Source: JAAYFT01 sp036562765 | Lineage (GTDB): Bacteria; Bacillota; Clostridia; Tissierellales; Tissierellaceae | Direction: 5' to 3' | NCBI GenBank assembly: GCA_036562765.1 | Contig: DATCJO010000025.1 | Location: forward strand, 1 to 64,000 | DNA length: 64,000 bases | Part shown: in pieces, positions 34,981 through 44,056 of the stretch | Layout of the letters: each line of letters opens with the position of its first letter | Numbering within the stretch: position 1 is the stretch's first letter | Translations under genes and position numbers: made by a program | The notes under the pieces: generated by a model | What the model was told of the DNA's origin: nothing | Seen by the model: only the letters and a program-made list of their open reading frames with translations | Databases searched by the model: none

Positions 34981-35013
34981 TAATGAGGCATTGAATTCAG
35001 GAGGTAAATCAAA

Positions 35014-36057
35014 ATGAAAAGGTTTATTGCATTGTTATTAATAATAGTTTTGATGTTGTCAACAGCAGCATGCAGTAAAAATGAAACTGCCAATAAAGGC
35101 AGTTTAAATAATCAAACTGAAACAGCAGATGAAAATCCTGCTAATACTGAAAACGAAACTGCTAATGAAATCACATCAGTGAAGTTCTGCTATCAAGATG
35201 GCACTCCTGCATTAACTGCTGCTAAGTTGGCAAAAGAAAGTCCAAACATAGATGGAGTAAAAATTCAGTATGATATGACTAATGCTCCTGATGTATTAAC
35301 TACAAAGGTTTTAAAGGAAGAAGCAGATATTGCAATTGTTCCATCTAATTTGGCAGCACAAGCATATAACAAGGGATTAAATTACAAAATAGTTGGAACT
35401 GCTGTATGGGGTTCTTTTTACCTTGTAGGGACTGAGGAAATCAATGATTTCAGTGAGTTGAAAGGAAAGGAGATTTATACATTTGGCAAAGGGCTTACTC
35501 CAGATATTGTATTTAGATTGGTATTATCTAAAAATGGCATTGATCCAGATAAAGATGTTACATTAAACTATTTGAATGCTGCCACTGAAGTAGCTCCTGT
35601 ATTTATAAGCGGTAAGGCAAAATTGGCAGTATTTGCTGAACCAATGCTTACAACAGTTCAAATGAAAAAACAAGATGCAAAAGTATTATTTGATATAAAC
35701 GAAGAATGGGGAAAGGCAACTGGTACTAAAATGGGTTATCCTCAAGCAAGTTTAATTGTCAAGGGAGATTTAATAGAAAACAACAGGGATTTCGTAGAGA
35801 AATTCATCGAAGCCTATAAAGAAAGTAGGACTTGGGCAAAGGAAAATCCAGAAGAATTAGGTAAATATGCAGAAGAAGTTGGAATCAGCGTTGCTAAAGA
35901 AACTATAGAAAAGGGCATCAGGTGGAACAGTGTTGAAAGCTTTGATGTAAAGGATACCATAGATGAATATGAAGCTTATTTCAAAGCAATATTAGATTAT
36001 GATTCTGATTTTATCGGAGGGGAAATTCCTGATGAAAACATATACTATAAAGAATAG
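35014..36057 (+). CDS. ABC transporter substrate-binding lipoprotein (NMT1/SsuA type)
   Basis: A 347-aa extracellular binding protein. The signal peptide ends in lipobox STAAC with Cys20, followed by an N/E/T-rich linker (about 22-50). The mature part resembles the NMT1/THI5-SsuA/TauA fold, for example FCYQDGTPALTAAKLA and SGKAKLAVFAEPM. These take up sulfonates, pyrimidines, nitrate-like anions or thiamine precursors. I cannot name the ligand, and no thiamine riboswitch is visible upstream. First of three overlapping importer genes. Confidence 0.85.
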   Translation: MKRFIALLLIIVLMLSTAACSKNETANKGSLNNQTETADENPANTENETANEITSVKFCYQDGTPALTAAKLAKESPNIDGVKIQYDMTNAPDVLTTKVLKEEADIAIVPSNLAAQAYNKGLNYKIVGTAVWGSFYLVGTEEINDFSELKGKEIYTFGKGLTPDIVFRLVLSKNGIDPDKDVTLNYLNAATEVAPVFISGKAKLAVFAEPMLTTVQMKKQDAKVLFDINEEWGKATGTKMGYPQASLIVKGDLIENNRDFVEKFIEAYKESRTWAKENPEELGKYAEEVGISVAKETIEKGIRWNSVESFDVKDTIDEYEAYFKAILDYDSDFIGGEIPDENIYYKE

Positions 36058-36814
36058 GGGATTTTCCCCTTCTTCATTGGCTTCCAAGGCCCTAATAATT
36101 ATCCTATGGATAGTTTTATCTAGAATAATAGATAATGAAATTATTTTGCCTACCATTAGCAGTACTTTAGAAGCATTAGTTAAAGTAATTAAAAAACCAG
36201 AATTCATAAATATATTAGGTCATTCAATATTAAGGAGTTTAATTGGCTTTATAATTTCCCTAGTTATAGCAATAGTAATAGGGATATTATCTAAATTTTC
36301 CAAGTTTGTACACGATTTAATGGTTCCAGTTGTAAGGTTTTTAAGCACTACACCGACTATTGCCATAATAATATTAGCCCTTATATGGTTTAGCAATGAA
36401 ATAGTACCACTAATCGTAGGTTTTATTATGGTCTTCCCTGTATTGTATGAAACTGTCTTAAAATCGATTATAAATGTTGACAATAAGATTTTGGAAATGG
36501 CAGAGGTGTACAATGTAAATAGATTTAATATAGTAAAAGAAATATATCTTCCAAGCATATTCATTAGTCTAGGCAATATTTTGTCGTCCTCAATAGGTAT
36601 TAATTTAAAAATGGTAATAGCAGGAGAAGTGCTTTCTCAACCAAAATATGCAATAGGTTCTAATTTACAGATACAAAAGATGTACTTAAATACACCAGGA
36701 GTTTTTGCATGGATTATAATAATACTTGTTATAAGTAAAATGTTTGAGTATTTAATGAAAGGATTAGTGTCATGTATAAAGTCGAGAACATATCTAAATT
36801 CTTTGGAGAGTTAA
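36032..36814 (+). CDS. ABC transporter permease (SsuC/TauC type)
   Basis: A 260-aa inner membrane permease with about six hydrophobic segments and the EAA-like loop (EMAEVYNVNRFNIVKEIYLPS, about 160-180) that contacts the ATPase. It is of the BPD_transp_1 type. I chose ATG 36032, after GGAGGGGAAATT, inside the end of the binding-protein gene; the frame is open further upstream, but that would overlap more. It overlaps the ATPase gene by 43 nt. Confidence 0.85.
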   Translation: MKTYTIKNRGFSPSSLASKALIIILWIVLSRIIDNEIILPTISSTLEALVKVIKKPEFINILGHSILRSLIGFIISLVIAIVIGILSKFSKFVHDLMVPVVRFLSTTPTIAIIILALIWFSNEIVPLIVGFIMVFPVLYETVLKSIINVDNKILEMAEVYNVNRFNIVKEIYLPSIFISLGNILSSSIGINLKMVIAGEVLSQPKYAIGSNLQIQKMYLNTPGVFAWIIIILVISKMFEYLMKGLVSCIKSRTYLNSLES

Positions 36815-37461
36815 AGGTGCTGGATGGCATATCGCTGGATTTTCCAGAGGGTAAAACAACATGCATATTAGGGCCATCAGGATGTGGAAAAACTACTTTA
36901 TTAAATATATTAGCTGGATTTATACCTGTAGATTCTGGCAAGCTATATGGTTTTAATGTGGATAAATCCTATATATTTCAAGAAGATAGGTTGATTCCGT
37001 GGAAGACTGTTAAAGATAATTTGGAACTCGTGTTAAAAGGGAAGATGGATAAAAGAAAAATCCAGGAATTGATAGATTTCTATTTAAAAATCTCCAATTT
37101 AGATGAGTATAAGAATTATTATCCCCATAAACTTAGTGGCGGAATGAGGCAGAGGATAAATATTTTAAGGGCTTTCATGTATCCTTCAAAACTTATACTA
37201 ATGGATGAACCATTCAAATCCCTTGATATAAATACTAAGATGGTCTTAATGGATTTTTTTAAAGATTTAAGAAAGAGAGACAGCAAGACTTGCATAATGG
37301 TTACCCATGATATAGATGAGGCTGTAGAACTGTCGCACAGGATAGTTATTTTTAGCCAAAAGCCCACAAAAGTAATAAAAGTTATGGATGTGGAAAATTA
37401 TGGCGAAAGGGCCAATTTAATAGATGAAATAAATGATGAATTTAAAAAAATGGGATGGTAG
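36772..37461 (+). CDS. ABC transporter ATP-binding protein (SsuB/TauB type)
   Basis: A 229-aa ATPase energising the importer. Walker A is GPSGCGKTT (about 34-42), the signature is LSGGMRQR (about 121-128) and Walker B is LILMDEPF (about 141-148), followed by the switch His in MVTHD. All catalytic residues are present. Length is short but normal for the SsuB/TauB group. Its stop lies in a bidirectional terminator shared with the convergent VIT1 gene. Confidence 0.9.
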   Translation: MYKVENISKFFGELKVLDGISLDFPEGKTTCILGPSGCGKTTLLNILAGFIPVDSGKLYGFNVDKSYIFQEDRLIPWKTVKDNLELVLKGKMDKRKIQELIDFYLKISNLDEYKNYYPHKLSGGMRQRINILRAFMYPSKLILMDEPFKSLDINTKMVLMDFFKDLRKRDSKTCIMVTHDIDEAVELSHRIVIFSQKPTKVIKVMDVENYGERANLIDEINDEFKKMGW

Positions 37462-37478
37462 TAAACCATCCCATTAAA
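37449..37478. terminator. Bidirectional terminator between convergent genes
   Basis: TGGGATGG (37451-37458) pairs with CCATCCCA (37466-37473). It overlaps both stop codons, with A-rich DNA before and TTAAAT after. Confidence 0.65.
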
Positions 37479-38358
37479 TATCTATGCCTAAGAATTTTTT
37501 AACTAGAATACCTATTACAAAGGATAAGGCTGCTACAGAGATGCTTATTGTAGCCATTTCAAGAAATCTCTTCTTAAAAGGCAAGTCCTTTGCAACAGAT
37601 ATATAAAAAGTAAATAATAATATTACCAATACTACGATTATCAACATGCTAATCAATGCTAGCATGAATCTATTAGTTGGAAATACAAGATATGGCAATA
37701 CCAAAAGTATTACTGCAAATATATACATTATTCCAGTATATAAAGCAGATTTTTTTGCATCAGCGTCGCCTTCTGACCTAGCAGATAAGTATTCAGATGA
37801 TGCCATGGACAAAGTTGCTGATATTCCTGTTATTAATCCAGACAACGCAACAAGCCTATTGTTTTGAAGGGCAAAACTTAATCCTGCTAAAGTTCCTGTT
37901 AATTCTACAAGTGCGTCGTTTAATCCCAAAACCATGGAACCTACATATTGCAAACGGTCTTCATCTAGCATATTTATTAATGCCATTTCATGTTCCTGCT
38001 CTTGTAAATAAACCTTACTAGCTTCAGGTATTTCTTTAGATAGTTCTTCATACACTTCTTGAGAAGTTTCTTCTCCATTTTCCATAATTTTAATTACGAA
38101 AGTATATCCAAAGATAATGCTTAAAATTGAATATAGAAATACTTTTAACTTATTTGGAGTTAAAGACTTTTTAGTGTATTTTCCCCAAAGCTCACTGTGG
38201 GATTTTTCTTCGTTTGCAATCCTTCTTAGAATTTCCTTATCAGACTGCTTTTTAACTCTTTTTGATAAGTTCATGTAAATAGCATGTTCTGTAATTTCTG
38301 ATTGCTGCAGTTTTAAAATGGTTTCCATGGCTTTCGATGATATTACATTGTTTTCCAT
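37474..38358 (-). CDS. Ferritin-like domain fused to VIT1/CCC1-type transporter
   Basis: A 294-aa membrane protein. The N-terminal about 130 residues form a rubrerythrin/ferritin-like helical part with iron-ligand-like Glu and His residues (QQSEITEHAIYMNL, ANEEKSHSELWGKY, QEQEHEMALINM). The C-terminal about 160 residues match the VIT1/CCC1 family of vacuolar iron/manganese transporters: GLNDALVELTGTLAGLSFAL (first helix), then STAA-like ATLSMASSEYLSARSEGD, and three more helices. It resembles membrane-bound ferritin A (MbfA) iron exporters. It is probably a metal export or detoxification protein. It has its own sigma-A promoter. Confidence 0.85.
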   Translation of the reverse strand: MENNVISSKAMETILKLQQSEITEHAIYMNLSKRVKKQSDKEILRRIANEEKSHSELWGKYTKKSLTPNKLKVFLYSILSIIFGYTFVIKIMENGEETSQEVYEELSKEIPEASKVYLQEQEHEMALINMLDEDRLQYVGSMVLGLNDALVELTGTLAGLSFALQNNRLVALSGLITGISATLSMASSEYLSARSEGDADAKKSALYTGIMYIFAVILLVLPYLVFPTNRFMLALISMLIIVVLVILLFTFYISVAKDLPFKKRFLEMATISISVAALSFVIGILVKKFLGIDI

Positions 38359-38407
38359 GATATTTTACCTCCAACTACTATTATATTTATAAATGCCATT
38401 TTACTAA

Positions 38408-38436
38408 AATATACAATAGTGTCATTTTTTTGTCAA
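38408..38436 (-). promoter_or_regulatory. Promoter of the ferritin-like/VIT1 gene
   Basis: On the minus strand TTGACA (38436-38431) and TATATT (38413-38408) are spaced by 17 nt. It lies about 50 nt upstream of the start codon. Confidence 0.7.
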
Positions 38437-38461
38437 GTTCAGTAAAATTTGTATCATTTGC

Positions 38462-40276
38462 CTATCTTAATACATCTCTGCTTTTTTCTTCAATAAACTG
38501 ATTAGTATAAAGTCTATAATAATATCCCTTTTTCTTCATTAATTCCTTATGGTTTCCTGATTCAATTATTTTTCCGTCTTTAATAACAAGTATCCTGTCT
38601 GCATTTCTAATGGTTGAAAGCCTATGGGCGATGACAAATGATGTTCTTCCTTCGAGGACCTTGTTTATAGCGTCTTGAATTATCTTTTCAGTCTCTGTAT
38701 CTATAGAAGAAGTAGCTTCATCTAGTACAAACAGCTTTGGATTCCTTACTATTGCCCTTGCAAAGGATATAAGCTGTTTCTGTCCTGTTGATAACAATCC
38801 GCCACCTTCGCCAACTTCAGTATCATATCCTTTTTCCATTTGCATTATGAATTCATGGGCGTTTACCAGCTTTGCAGCATTTATTATTTCCTCATCTGTT
38901 GCATTTAGGTTTCCATATCTTATGTTTTCCTTTATAGTACCGCTAAATAGATGAGGAGTTTGCAGTACATAGCCCAAATTTTCATGAATCCAGTTTTGAG
39001 GCATATCTTTGTAGTTTATACCATCTATTAGAATTTCTCCGCTTGTAGGCTCATAAAACCTGCATAATAGGTTTACTATAGTTGATTTGCCTGCACCTGT
39101 TTCTCCAACTAATGCAATTGTTTCTCCGGGTTCAACCTTTAAATTGAAGTTTTCAAGCACCTTTTCCCCATTTTTATAGGTAAAGCTTACATTTCTGAAT
39201 TCTACAGCCCCTTTAATTTCTGGCCAGTTTTCTTTCTTAGGATTTAGCAAATCTCCGTATTTTTCTACGACATCTTCCCTATCTTCTATGTCTGGTTTTT
39301 CATTTAGTAGTGAGAAGACTCTTTCAGCAGAGGCTTGAGCGCTTTGAAATTCAGCAAAAATAACTGCTATTTGGCGTATAGGCTCATAAAACTGAGTTGT
39401 ATAAGAGATAAAAGCAACCAATGTACCATAGGATATTGCATTTAATAAAACGCTTTTTCCTCCATAGTTTAATACAAATGCTGTACCAATGCTTGATAGT
39501 GAAAGTATTATTGGCAAATATACAGAAGATATAACTGTTGCCCTAATTGAAGAATCCCTCATGGAAGATGTGATTTCAGAAAACTCCTTTAGATTAATAT
39601 CTTCCCTTACTAGAGTTTTAGTAGTTTTTGCCCCTTGAATATCTTCATTATATGCAGCAGTAATCCTAGAATTTATTTTTCTTACTTCTCTTTGGGCCTT
39701 TAATATCTTTCTTTGGAAGTAGAAGCTTACAAATGCTACAAAGGGAAGTACAGAAAAAGTAATGAGAGCCAATTTATAATTAAGCCTAATCATGGAAATA
39801 GTAACTGCTGTCATCATGGAAAATCCCCATGCTAAATCTACTAGGGACCATGATATGGTTTCAGATAGCCTAGTAATATCTGATGTCATCCTGGCCATTA
39901 GCCATCCTACTGCTTTATCATCATAGTAAGACAATGGAAGTATTTGGAGCTTTTCAAAGCCTAGTTTTCTAATATCATAGGCAATTTTTGATTCCAACTT
40001 TCCTGCTAAATCAATGAAGAAGTAGGTAGAAATAGCCAAGGTCAATACTGCTATAAAATATATCAATGCAAATTTTTCTATGCCATTTAAATTGTGTTTT
40101 TCAACAAAATTTTCTATAGCATATTTTGATAAAAGGGGAAAGACTGCATCAAGAAGCCCAGATATTATCATAAAAAATGTTATTCCAAAGAATAAACCTT
40201 TATACGGTTTTAGATACTTGAAAAAATTCTTCCAGATGTTTAGCTCAATTTTTTCATAATAGGTATTTTCTTGCAT
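38462..40276 (-). CDS. bmrD: Heterodimeric ABC multidrug exporter subunit, BmrD-like
   Basis: A 604-aa exporter half with six membrane segments and an ATPase domain. Walker A is GETGAGKST (about 390). The ABC signature is degenerate, LSTGQ (about 498), while Walker B keeps the catalytic glutamate, LFVLDEATSSID (about 517-528). The partner shows the reverse pattern, as in BmrC/BmrD of Bacillus subtilis and similar asymmetric pairs. It starts 12 nt after the first subunit and shares its leader control. Export of drugs or other hydrophobic compounds is inferred from family. Confidence 0.85.
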   Translation of the reverse strand: MQENTYYEKIELNIWKNFFKYLKPYKGLFFGITFFMIISGLLDAVFPLLSKYAIENFVEKHNLNGIEKFALIYFIAVLTLAISTYFFIDLAGKLESKIAYDIRKLGFEKLQILPLSYYDDKAVGWLMARMTSDITRLSETISWSLVDLAWGFSMMTAVTISMIRLNYKLALITFSVLPFVAFVSFYFQRKILKAQREVRKINSRITAAYNEDIQGAKTTKTLVREDINLKEFSEITSSMRDSSIRATVISSVYLPIILSLSSIGTAFVLNYGGKSVLLNAISYGTLVAFISYTTQFYEPIRQIAVIFAEFQSAQASAERVFSLLNEKPDIEDREDVVEKYGDLLNPKKENWPEIKGAVEFRNVSFTYKNGEKVLENFNLKVEPGETIALVGETGAGKSTIVNLLCRFYEPTSGEILIDGINYKDMPQNWIHENLGYVLQTPHLFSGTIKENIRYGNLNATDEEIINAAKLVNAHEFIMQMEKGYDTEVGEGGGLLSTGQKQLISFARAIVRNPKLFVLDEATSSIDTETEKIIQDAINKVLEGRTSFVIAHRLSTIRNADRILVIKDGKIIESGNHKELMKKKGYYYRLYTNQFIEEKSRDVLR

Positions 40277-40287
40277 TATTGCACCTC

Positions 40288-42078
40288 CTAGGATACTATT
40301 TCATCATCTATGGAACTTTGAATTTCGTATATTCGCTTGTACAAACCTTCTTCTTTGATTAATTCATCATGGGTGCCTCTTTGAACTATCCTACCCTTAT
40401 CAATAACTAATATTTGGTCTGCTTCTGATACAGTTGAAATCCTGTGGGATATTATTATTGTTGTTGATTTATTTTTCCTTTCCTTTAAAGCTTTCCTTAT
40501 GGAAATATCTGTTTCTGTATCTACAGCTGATAGTGAGTCATCGAATATTACTATTGGGCATTCGTTTATAATAGTTCTTGCAATGGCCATTCTTTGCTTT
40601 TGACCACCTGATAAGGAAACCCCTCGTTCTCCGACTAGCGTTTCATATCCCTTTTCAAAGGATTTAATATCATCATGGATAGCTGCAGTCTTTGCAGCAT
40701 TGATTACCTTTTCATCAGGTAAAGAAGGGTTTGCTAGCTTAATGTTTTCTTTGATAGTTTTTGCATAGAGGAATGGTTCTTGAAGAACTAACCCAACATT
40801 TTTCCTTATCCAGCCCTTGTCTATGGTCTTTAATTCTATGCCATCAATTTTTATAGAACCTTCGTTATAGTCATATAATCTGGCAAGCAAATGAACCAAG
40901 GAAGATTTACCTGAACCAGTAGGTCCAATAATGGCTAAGGTTTCACCAGCTCTAACCTTGAAGGAAATATTTTTAAGAACAGGCCTATTATCTTCGTATT
41001 GGAATGACACATTATCAAATTCAATATTTCCCTTAATCTCAGGTTTCAAGTTGTTTTCATATAATATTTCTATAGGTTCATTAAGTATTTCTTCAATTCT
41101 ATTTAATGAAACAAAGGCTTTTCCCATATCGGTTAGCAATCTTCCCAACTGCCTTACTGGCCATACTAGCATATTGATGTAGCTTATAAATGCAACATAG
41201 GAACCTAGGGAGATTTCACCTTTATAGGTTAAAATTCCACCAAAAACAACAACAATTCCTACTTGTGCCATGCTGAAGAAATCAGAAATCCCCCAATAAA
41301 CAGCCAATTCATTTATTAACTTATAGTTGAGATTCATAAAATTATTGTTTTTTTCTTCAAACTTCTCTATTTCAAATCTTTGCCTTGCAAATGCCTTTAC
41401 TACCCTTATACCAGTAAGGTTTTCTTGTAGGACAGTAGTCATCCTTGCTTCAGCTTCATCGACAGATTCAAAGGACTTTTTAATTTTAGTGAAAAATATA
41501 AGGGCAAAGGAAAATGTAAAAGGCAACATCACAATCGAAATTAGTGCCATCTTTATATTGATGCTGAAGATTATGGCGATTATAAAAATTAACATAAACA
41601 ATGAACCAGAGATTTCTACTAGCTGTATTGCCAAAAACCTTCTTATGGTGTCTACATCAGAAGTACATCTCTGCACTAACTCGCCTGTTTCAGATTTTAC
41701 ATGGTATTCATAAGGAAGCCTTTGAATATGGTCATAGAGATTATCTCTTATTCTCTTGGCAGTATTTTCAGCAGTTATGCTTGATAGAGTACTTCTTAAG
41801 AATATAAACAAGCCTCTTAAAATGGCAATAGAAACAATAATAATTCCTATAACCCATAAATTGTTTTTTAAATATTCTTTTCCTCCTAATAATTCGATAA
41901 TCTTTTGGAAATATATGGACTCAATGGCTTTGTCGCCAATTATGCTGTCTATTGTAGTTTGAAGCACCAAGGGAGTTAGAGTAGTGAATAGTTGTGAAAT
42001 AAGTATTGACAGCATTCCCAGGAAATAAATGAGCCTATAGCCTTCCATGAATTTTACTAATTTTTTTAAGTTCTTCAT
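40288..42078 (-). CDS. bmrC: Heterodimeric ABC multidrug exporter subunit, BmrC-like
   Basis: A 596-aa exporter half: membrane domain up to about 320, then ATPase with Walker A GPTGSGKSS (about 384) and canonical LSGGQ (about 488). Walker B is followed by Asp instead of Glu (IVIFDDSLSAVD), so this subunit carries the non-catalytic site of the pair. I chose ATG 42078 because AAGGAGG lies just before it; an ATG at 42150 would run through the leader terminator. Two terminators and a leader peptide lie upstream. Confidence 0.87.
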   Translation of the reverse strand: MKNLKKLVKFMEGYRLIYFLGMLSILISQLFTTLTPLVLQTTIDSIIGDKAIESIYFQKIIELLGGKEYLKNNLWVIGIIIVSIAILRGLFIFLRSTLSSITAENTAKRIRDNLYDHIQRLPYEYHVKSETGELVQRCTSDVDTIRRFLAIQLVEISGSLFMLIFIIAIIFSINIKMALISIVMLPFTFSFALIFFTKIKKSFESVDEAEARMTTVLQENLTGIRVVKAFARQRFEIEKFEEKNNNFMNLNYKLINELAVYWGISDFFSMAQVGIVVVFGGILTYKGEISLGSYVAFISYINMLVWPVRQLGRLLTDMGKAFVSLNRIEEILNEPIEILYENNLKPEIKGNIEFDNVSFQYEDNRPVLKNISFKVRAGETLAIIGPTGSGKSSLVHLLARLYDYNEGSIKIDGIELKTIDKGWIRKNVGLVLQEPFLYAKTIKENIKLANPSLPDEKVINAAKTAAIHDDIKSFEKGYETLVGERGVSLSGGQKQRMAIARTIINECPIVIFDDSLSAVDTETDISIRKALKERKNKSTTIIISHRISTVSEADQILVIDKGRIVQRGTHDELIKEEGLYKRIYEIQSSIDDEIVS

Positions 42079-42094
42079 TTTCTCCCTCCTTATT

Positions 42095-42122
42095 AAAAAA
42101 ACCATAGGAATAGACCTATGGT
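42095..42122 (-). terminator. Leader terminator 2 before bmrC
   Basis: On the minus strand ACCATAGG (42122-42115) pairs with CCTATGGT (42108-42101), followed by TTTTTT (42100-42095). It ends just before the bmrC ribosome binding site. Confidence 0.75.
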
Positions 42123-42163
42123 TATTTTGTATTAAAATAATTATTTCCATTATTCAAAAATAC

Positions 42164-42192
42164 AAAAAACCACAGGCAAACACGCCTATGGT
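42164..42192 (-). terminator. Leader terminator 1 before bmrC
   Basis: On the minus strand CCATAGGC (42191-42184) pairs with GCCTGTGG (42177-42170) with one mismatch, followed by TTTTTTG. It lies 20 nt after the leader peptide stop. Confidence 0.7.
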
Positions 42193-42211
42193 ATAATTCC
42201 AGCAGCAAAAA

Positions 42212-42298
42212 TTAAATAACATACCAAGGTCGTGTTTTCTTAACTATTAGTAATATTAAATTTTCTTTATTTTCAGTTATGATTCTTTTCTTTATCAT
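42212..42298 (-). CDS. 28-aa leader peptide of exporter operon
   Basis: A short reading frame with an excellent ribosome binding site (AAGGAGG, 42314-42308). It starts ATG 42298, begins MIKKRI and ends RPWYVI-stop at 42212. The region around its ribosome binding site (42301-42310) is a perfect 10-nt complement of its own 3' part (42227-42236). Two intrinsic terminators follow before the exporter. This is the layout of BmrB-type ribosome-mediated attenuation in Bacillus subtilis: a stalled ribosome on the leader would change RNA folding and allow read-through. The peptide shows no homology I recognise. Confidence 0.65.
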   Translation of the reverse strand: MIKKRIITENKENLILLIVKKTRPWYVI

Positions 42299-42402
42299 TT
42301 AACACGACCTCCTTCCAGTTTTTGCTACAATGCCTACATTATCATTATATAGGATAATTAAAAAAAATCAAGATTATTTTTTAACAATAATAGGGGCAAA
42401 GA

Positions 42403-42684
42403 TTATTTGCCCCTATTATTAGAAAGTAGTCTGTTAAACCAATTGTTGCCCTTTTTATTTAATATCCTGTAAAACCCCTCAATTTGAAGGTTTTTTTCAT
42501 CACACAAGCTTTTTATTTCTTTCTCTAGTTCGCAGGGTACCTTTGCTGCTGTACCGCAGCTTGAGCTTACCTGCCTTGGAACAGGCATTAATTTTACATC
42601 AATGCCCTTGTTTTTTAGAACCTTTTCAAAAATTAATGCATGCTGGGTAATATGAAAAGTTACTACGCAATAATAATCATCCAT
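42403..42684 (-). CDS. DUF3343 family protein
   Basis: A 93-aa protein whose N-terminal half (YYCVVTFHITQHALIFEKVL, then VPRQVSSSCGTAAKVPC) matches the DUF3343 family, a small putative sulfur/selenium carrier often next to TusA-like and YedE proteins. A conserved Cys lies in SSCG (about 43) and another in VPC. It starts 4 nt after the TusA-like gene, in one operon with it and yedE. The function is inferred from context. Confidence 0.8.
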   Translation of the reverse strand: MDDYYCVVTFHITQHALIFEKVLKNKGIDVKLMPVPRQVSSSCGTAAKVPCELEKEIKSLCDEKNLQIEGFYRILNKKGNNWFNRLLSNNRGK

Positions 42685-42688
42685 TTAA

Positions 42689-42898
42689 TCACCTGTTTAT
42701 TATAAGCTTATATTCTCCGTTGTTTTCTTCAACGGATATATTAAAGCCTTTATTTTTTACAAATCTCGTAATATTTTCAACTGCCACCTTAGTATCAACC
42801 AATACTTCAAGATCAGTTTCATTGTTGTCTATGGCATTTTTAGTCATCATAACTGGTTCAGGGCAGGATCTTCCTCTAGCATCTATGACCTTAGCCAT
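42689..42898 (-). CDS. TusA/SirA-like sulfurtransferase (YedF N-domain type)
   Basis: A 69-aa protein with the TusA signature CPEPV (Cys about 11) in IDARGRSCPEPVMMTKNAI. Such proteins carry a persulfide, or possibly selenium, on the conserved Cys. I chose ATG 42898 after GGAGGTTGC; a TTG three codons earlier is the alternative. It overlaps the end of yedE by 8 nt and precedes the DUF3343 gene. Confidence 0.87.
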   Translation of the reverse strand: MAKVIDARGRSCPEPVMMTKNAIDNNETDLEVLVDTKVAVENITRFVKNKGFNISVEENNGEYKLIINR

Positions 42899-43982
42899 TT
42901 TTAGCAACCTCCTTAGTTTCAGACTTTTTAACTGTTCCCATGACTACAAAGTATGCTATAGCTAAAACAGCAATAATTCCAATTATTACTGCTATTCTTC
43001 CATTTAAAGTAGTTCCTTGGGCACTTGAAGCCAAACCAAAGTTGTGAGCAAAGGCTGCTCCTGCAATTAATCCTATTACAGTAATTCCTGCGTCTCCATC
43101 GCCTTGGCTTGCAAGTATAGTTTGCCTAATAGGGCATCCGCCAAGCAATACTGCACATAGCCCTACCAAAGTCATACCTAAAAAGTTCCAAAGATGGTCT
43201 GAATGAGCAATTGGCTGACCTGTAAAGCCTATCTTAAAAGAATTAAAATTAAGCACTAAGTTTCCTATTAGGTTGAATACTACAATTCCTATAATACCCC
43301 ATAGATAATGAGTATCCTTTATTAGTATCATGTCTCTAAAAGCACCTGCAGTACAAATCCTAGTCCTTTGAAGTATGATTCCAACAACAGAGCCTAATAT
43401 TAAGGATAATAAAACTGGTGCTGCCATTGAACCTGGACCTTCTTCACTGAATAGGATAAAGGCAGGTTTAACTATCAAGAAAATCAAAAGGACAATTGCA
43501 AAGGCTGGGAATATGAAACCCATAATTTTAGGCTGTTCTGTACTTCTTCCTAGGCTGTATCCTTTTTTAATAAATTGAACTCCGATAAAAATTCCAAATA
43601 TATAGCCAATAAGCCCTACTACTGCATTTAAATCCCCATTTCCGATTCTAAGAAGCATTCTTAATGGACATCCTAAGAATACTAATGCACCAATCATTAG
43701 GAAAAACCCGAAAACGAATCTTATAAGTGGTGAAGAGCCACTTCTTACTTTAAAATCGCCTGTTAAATAGGATACTACAAATGATCCAAGGATAATTCCG
43801 ATGATTTCAGGCCTTATGTATTGTACCGCAGCTGCTCTATGAAGACCTAAGGCTCCAGCTATATCTCTCCAGAAACATGCAATGCATATACCCATATTTC
43901 CTGGGTTTCCAAATTTTACAAGAATTGCACCAATTAGTCCGATGATTCCGCCAAAGATAAACATTTTTCGCTTGTCCGACAT
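42891..43982 (-). CDS. yedE: YedE-family putative selenium transporter
   Basis: A 363-aa polytopic membrane protein of the YeeE/YedE family. It has about nine or ten hydrophobic segments and two characteristic motifs, GCPLRMLLRIGNGD (about 105) and GCPIRQTILASQGDGDAG (about 282), plus CIACFWRDIAG near the N-terminus. YeeE relatives import thiosulfate. The YedE subgroup beside TusA-like and DUF3343 genes is associated with selenium metabolism. Selenium as substrate is an association, not proven. AAGGAGG precedes ATG. Confidence 0.85.
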   Translation of the reverse strand: MSDKRKMFIFGGIIGLIGAILVKFGNPGNMGICIACFWRDIAGALGLHRAAAVQYIRPEIIGIILGSFVVSYLTGDFKVRSGSSPLIRFVFGFFLMIGALVFLGCPLRMLLRIGNGDLNAVVGLIGYIFGIFIGVQFIKKGYSLGRSTEQPKIMGFIFPAFAIVLLIFLIVKPAFILFSEEGPGSMAAPVLLSLILGSVVGIILQRTRICTAGAFRDMILIKDTHYLWGIIGIVVFNLIGNLVLNFNSFKIGFTGQPIAHSDHLWNFLGMTLVGLCAVLLGGCPIRQTILASQGDGDAGITVIGLIAGAAFAHNFGLASSAQGTTLNGRIAVIIGIIAVLAIAYFVVMGTVKKSETKEVAKNG

Positions 43983-44056
43983 GCAATAACCTCCTTATTG
44001 AAAAAAATTTATCAATCTAACTAAATTATATATTTACAAAATCTTATATAGAAATA

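Noticed and set aside
34934..35013. TPP riboswitch before the NMT1-type importer
   Set aside because: The conserved THI-box blocks are absent; only a hairpin terminator is seen.
40288..42150. Long start of the exporter gene at 42150
   Set aside because: It would be translated through leader terminator 2; AAGGAGG directly before ATG 42078 fits better.
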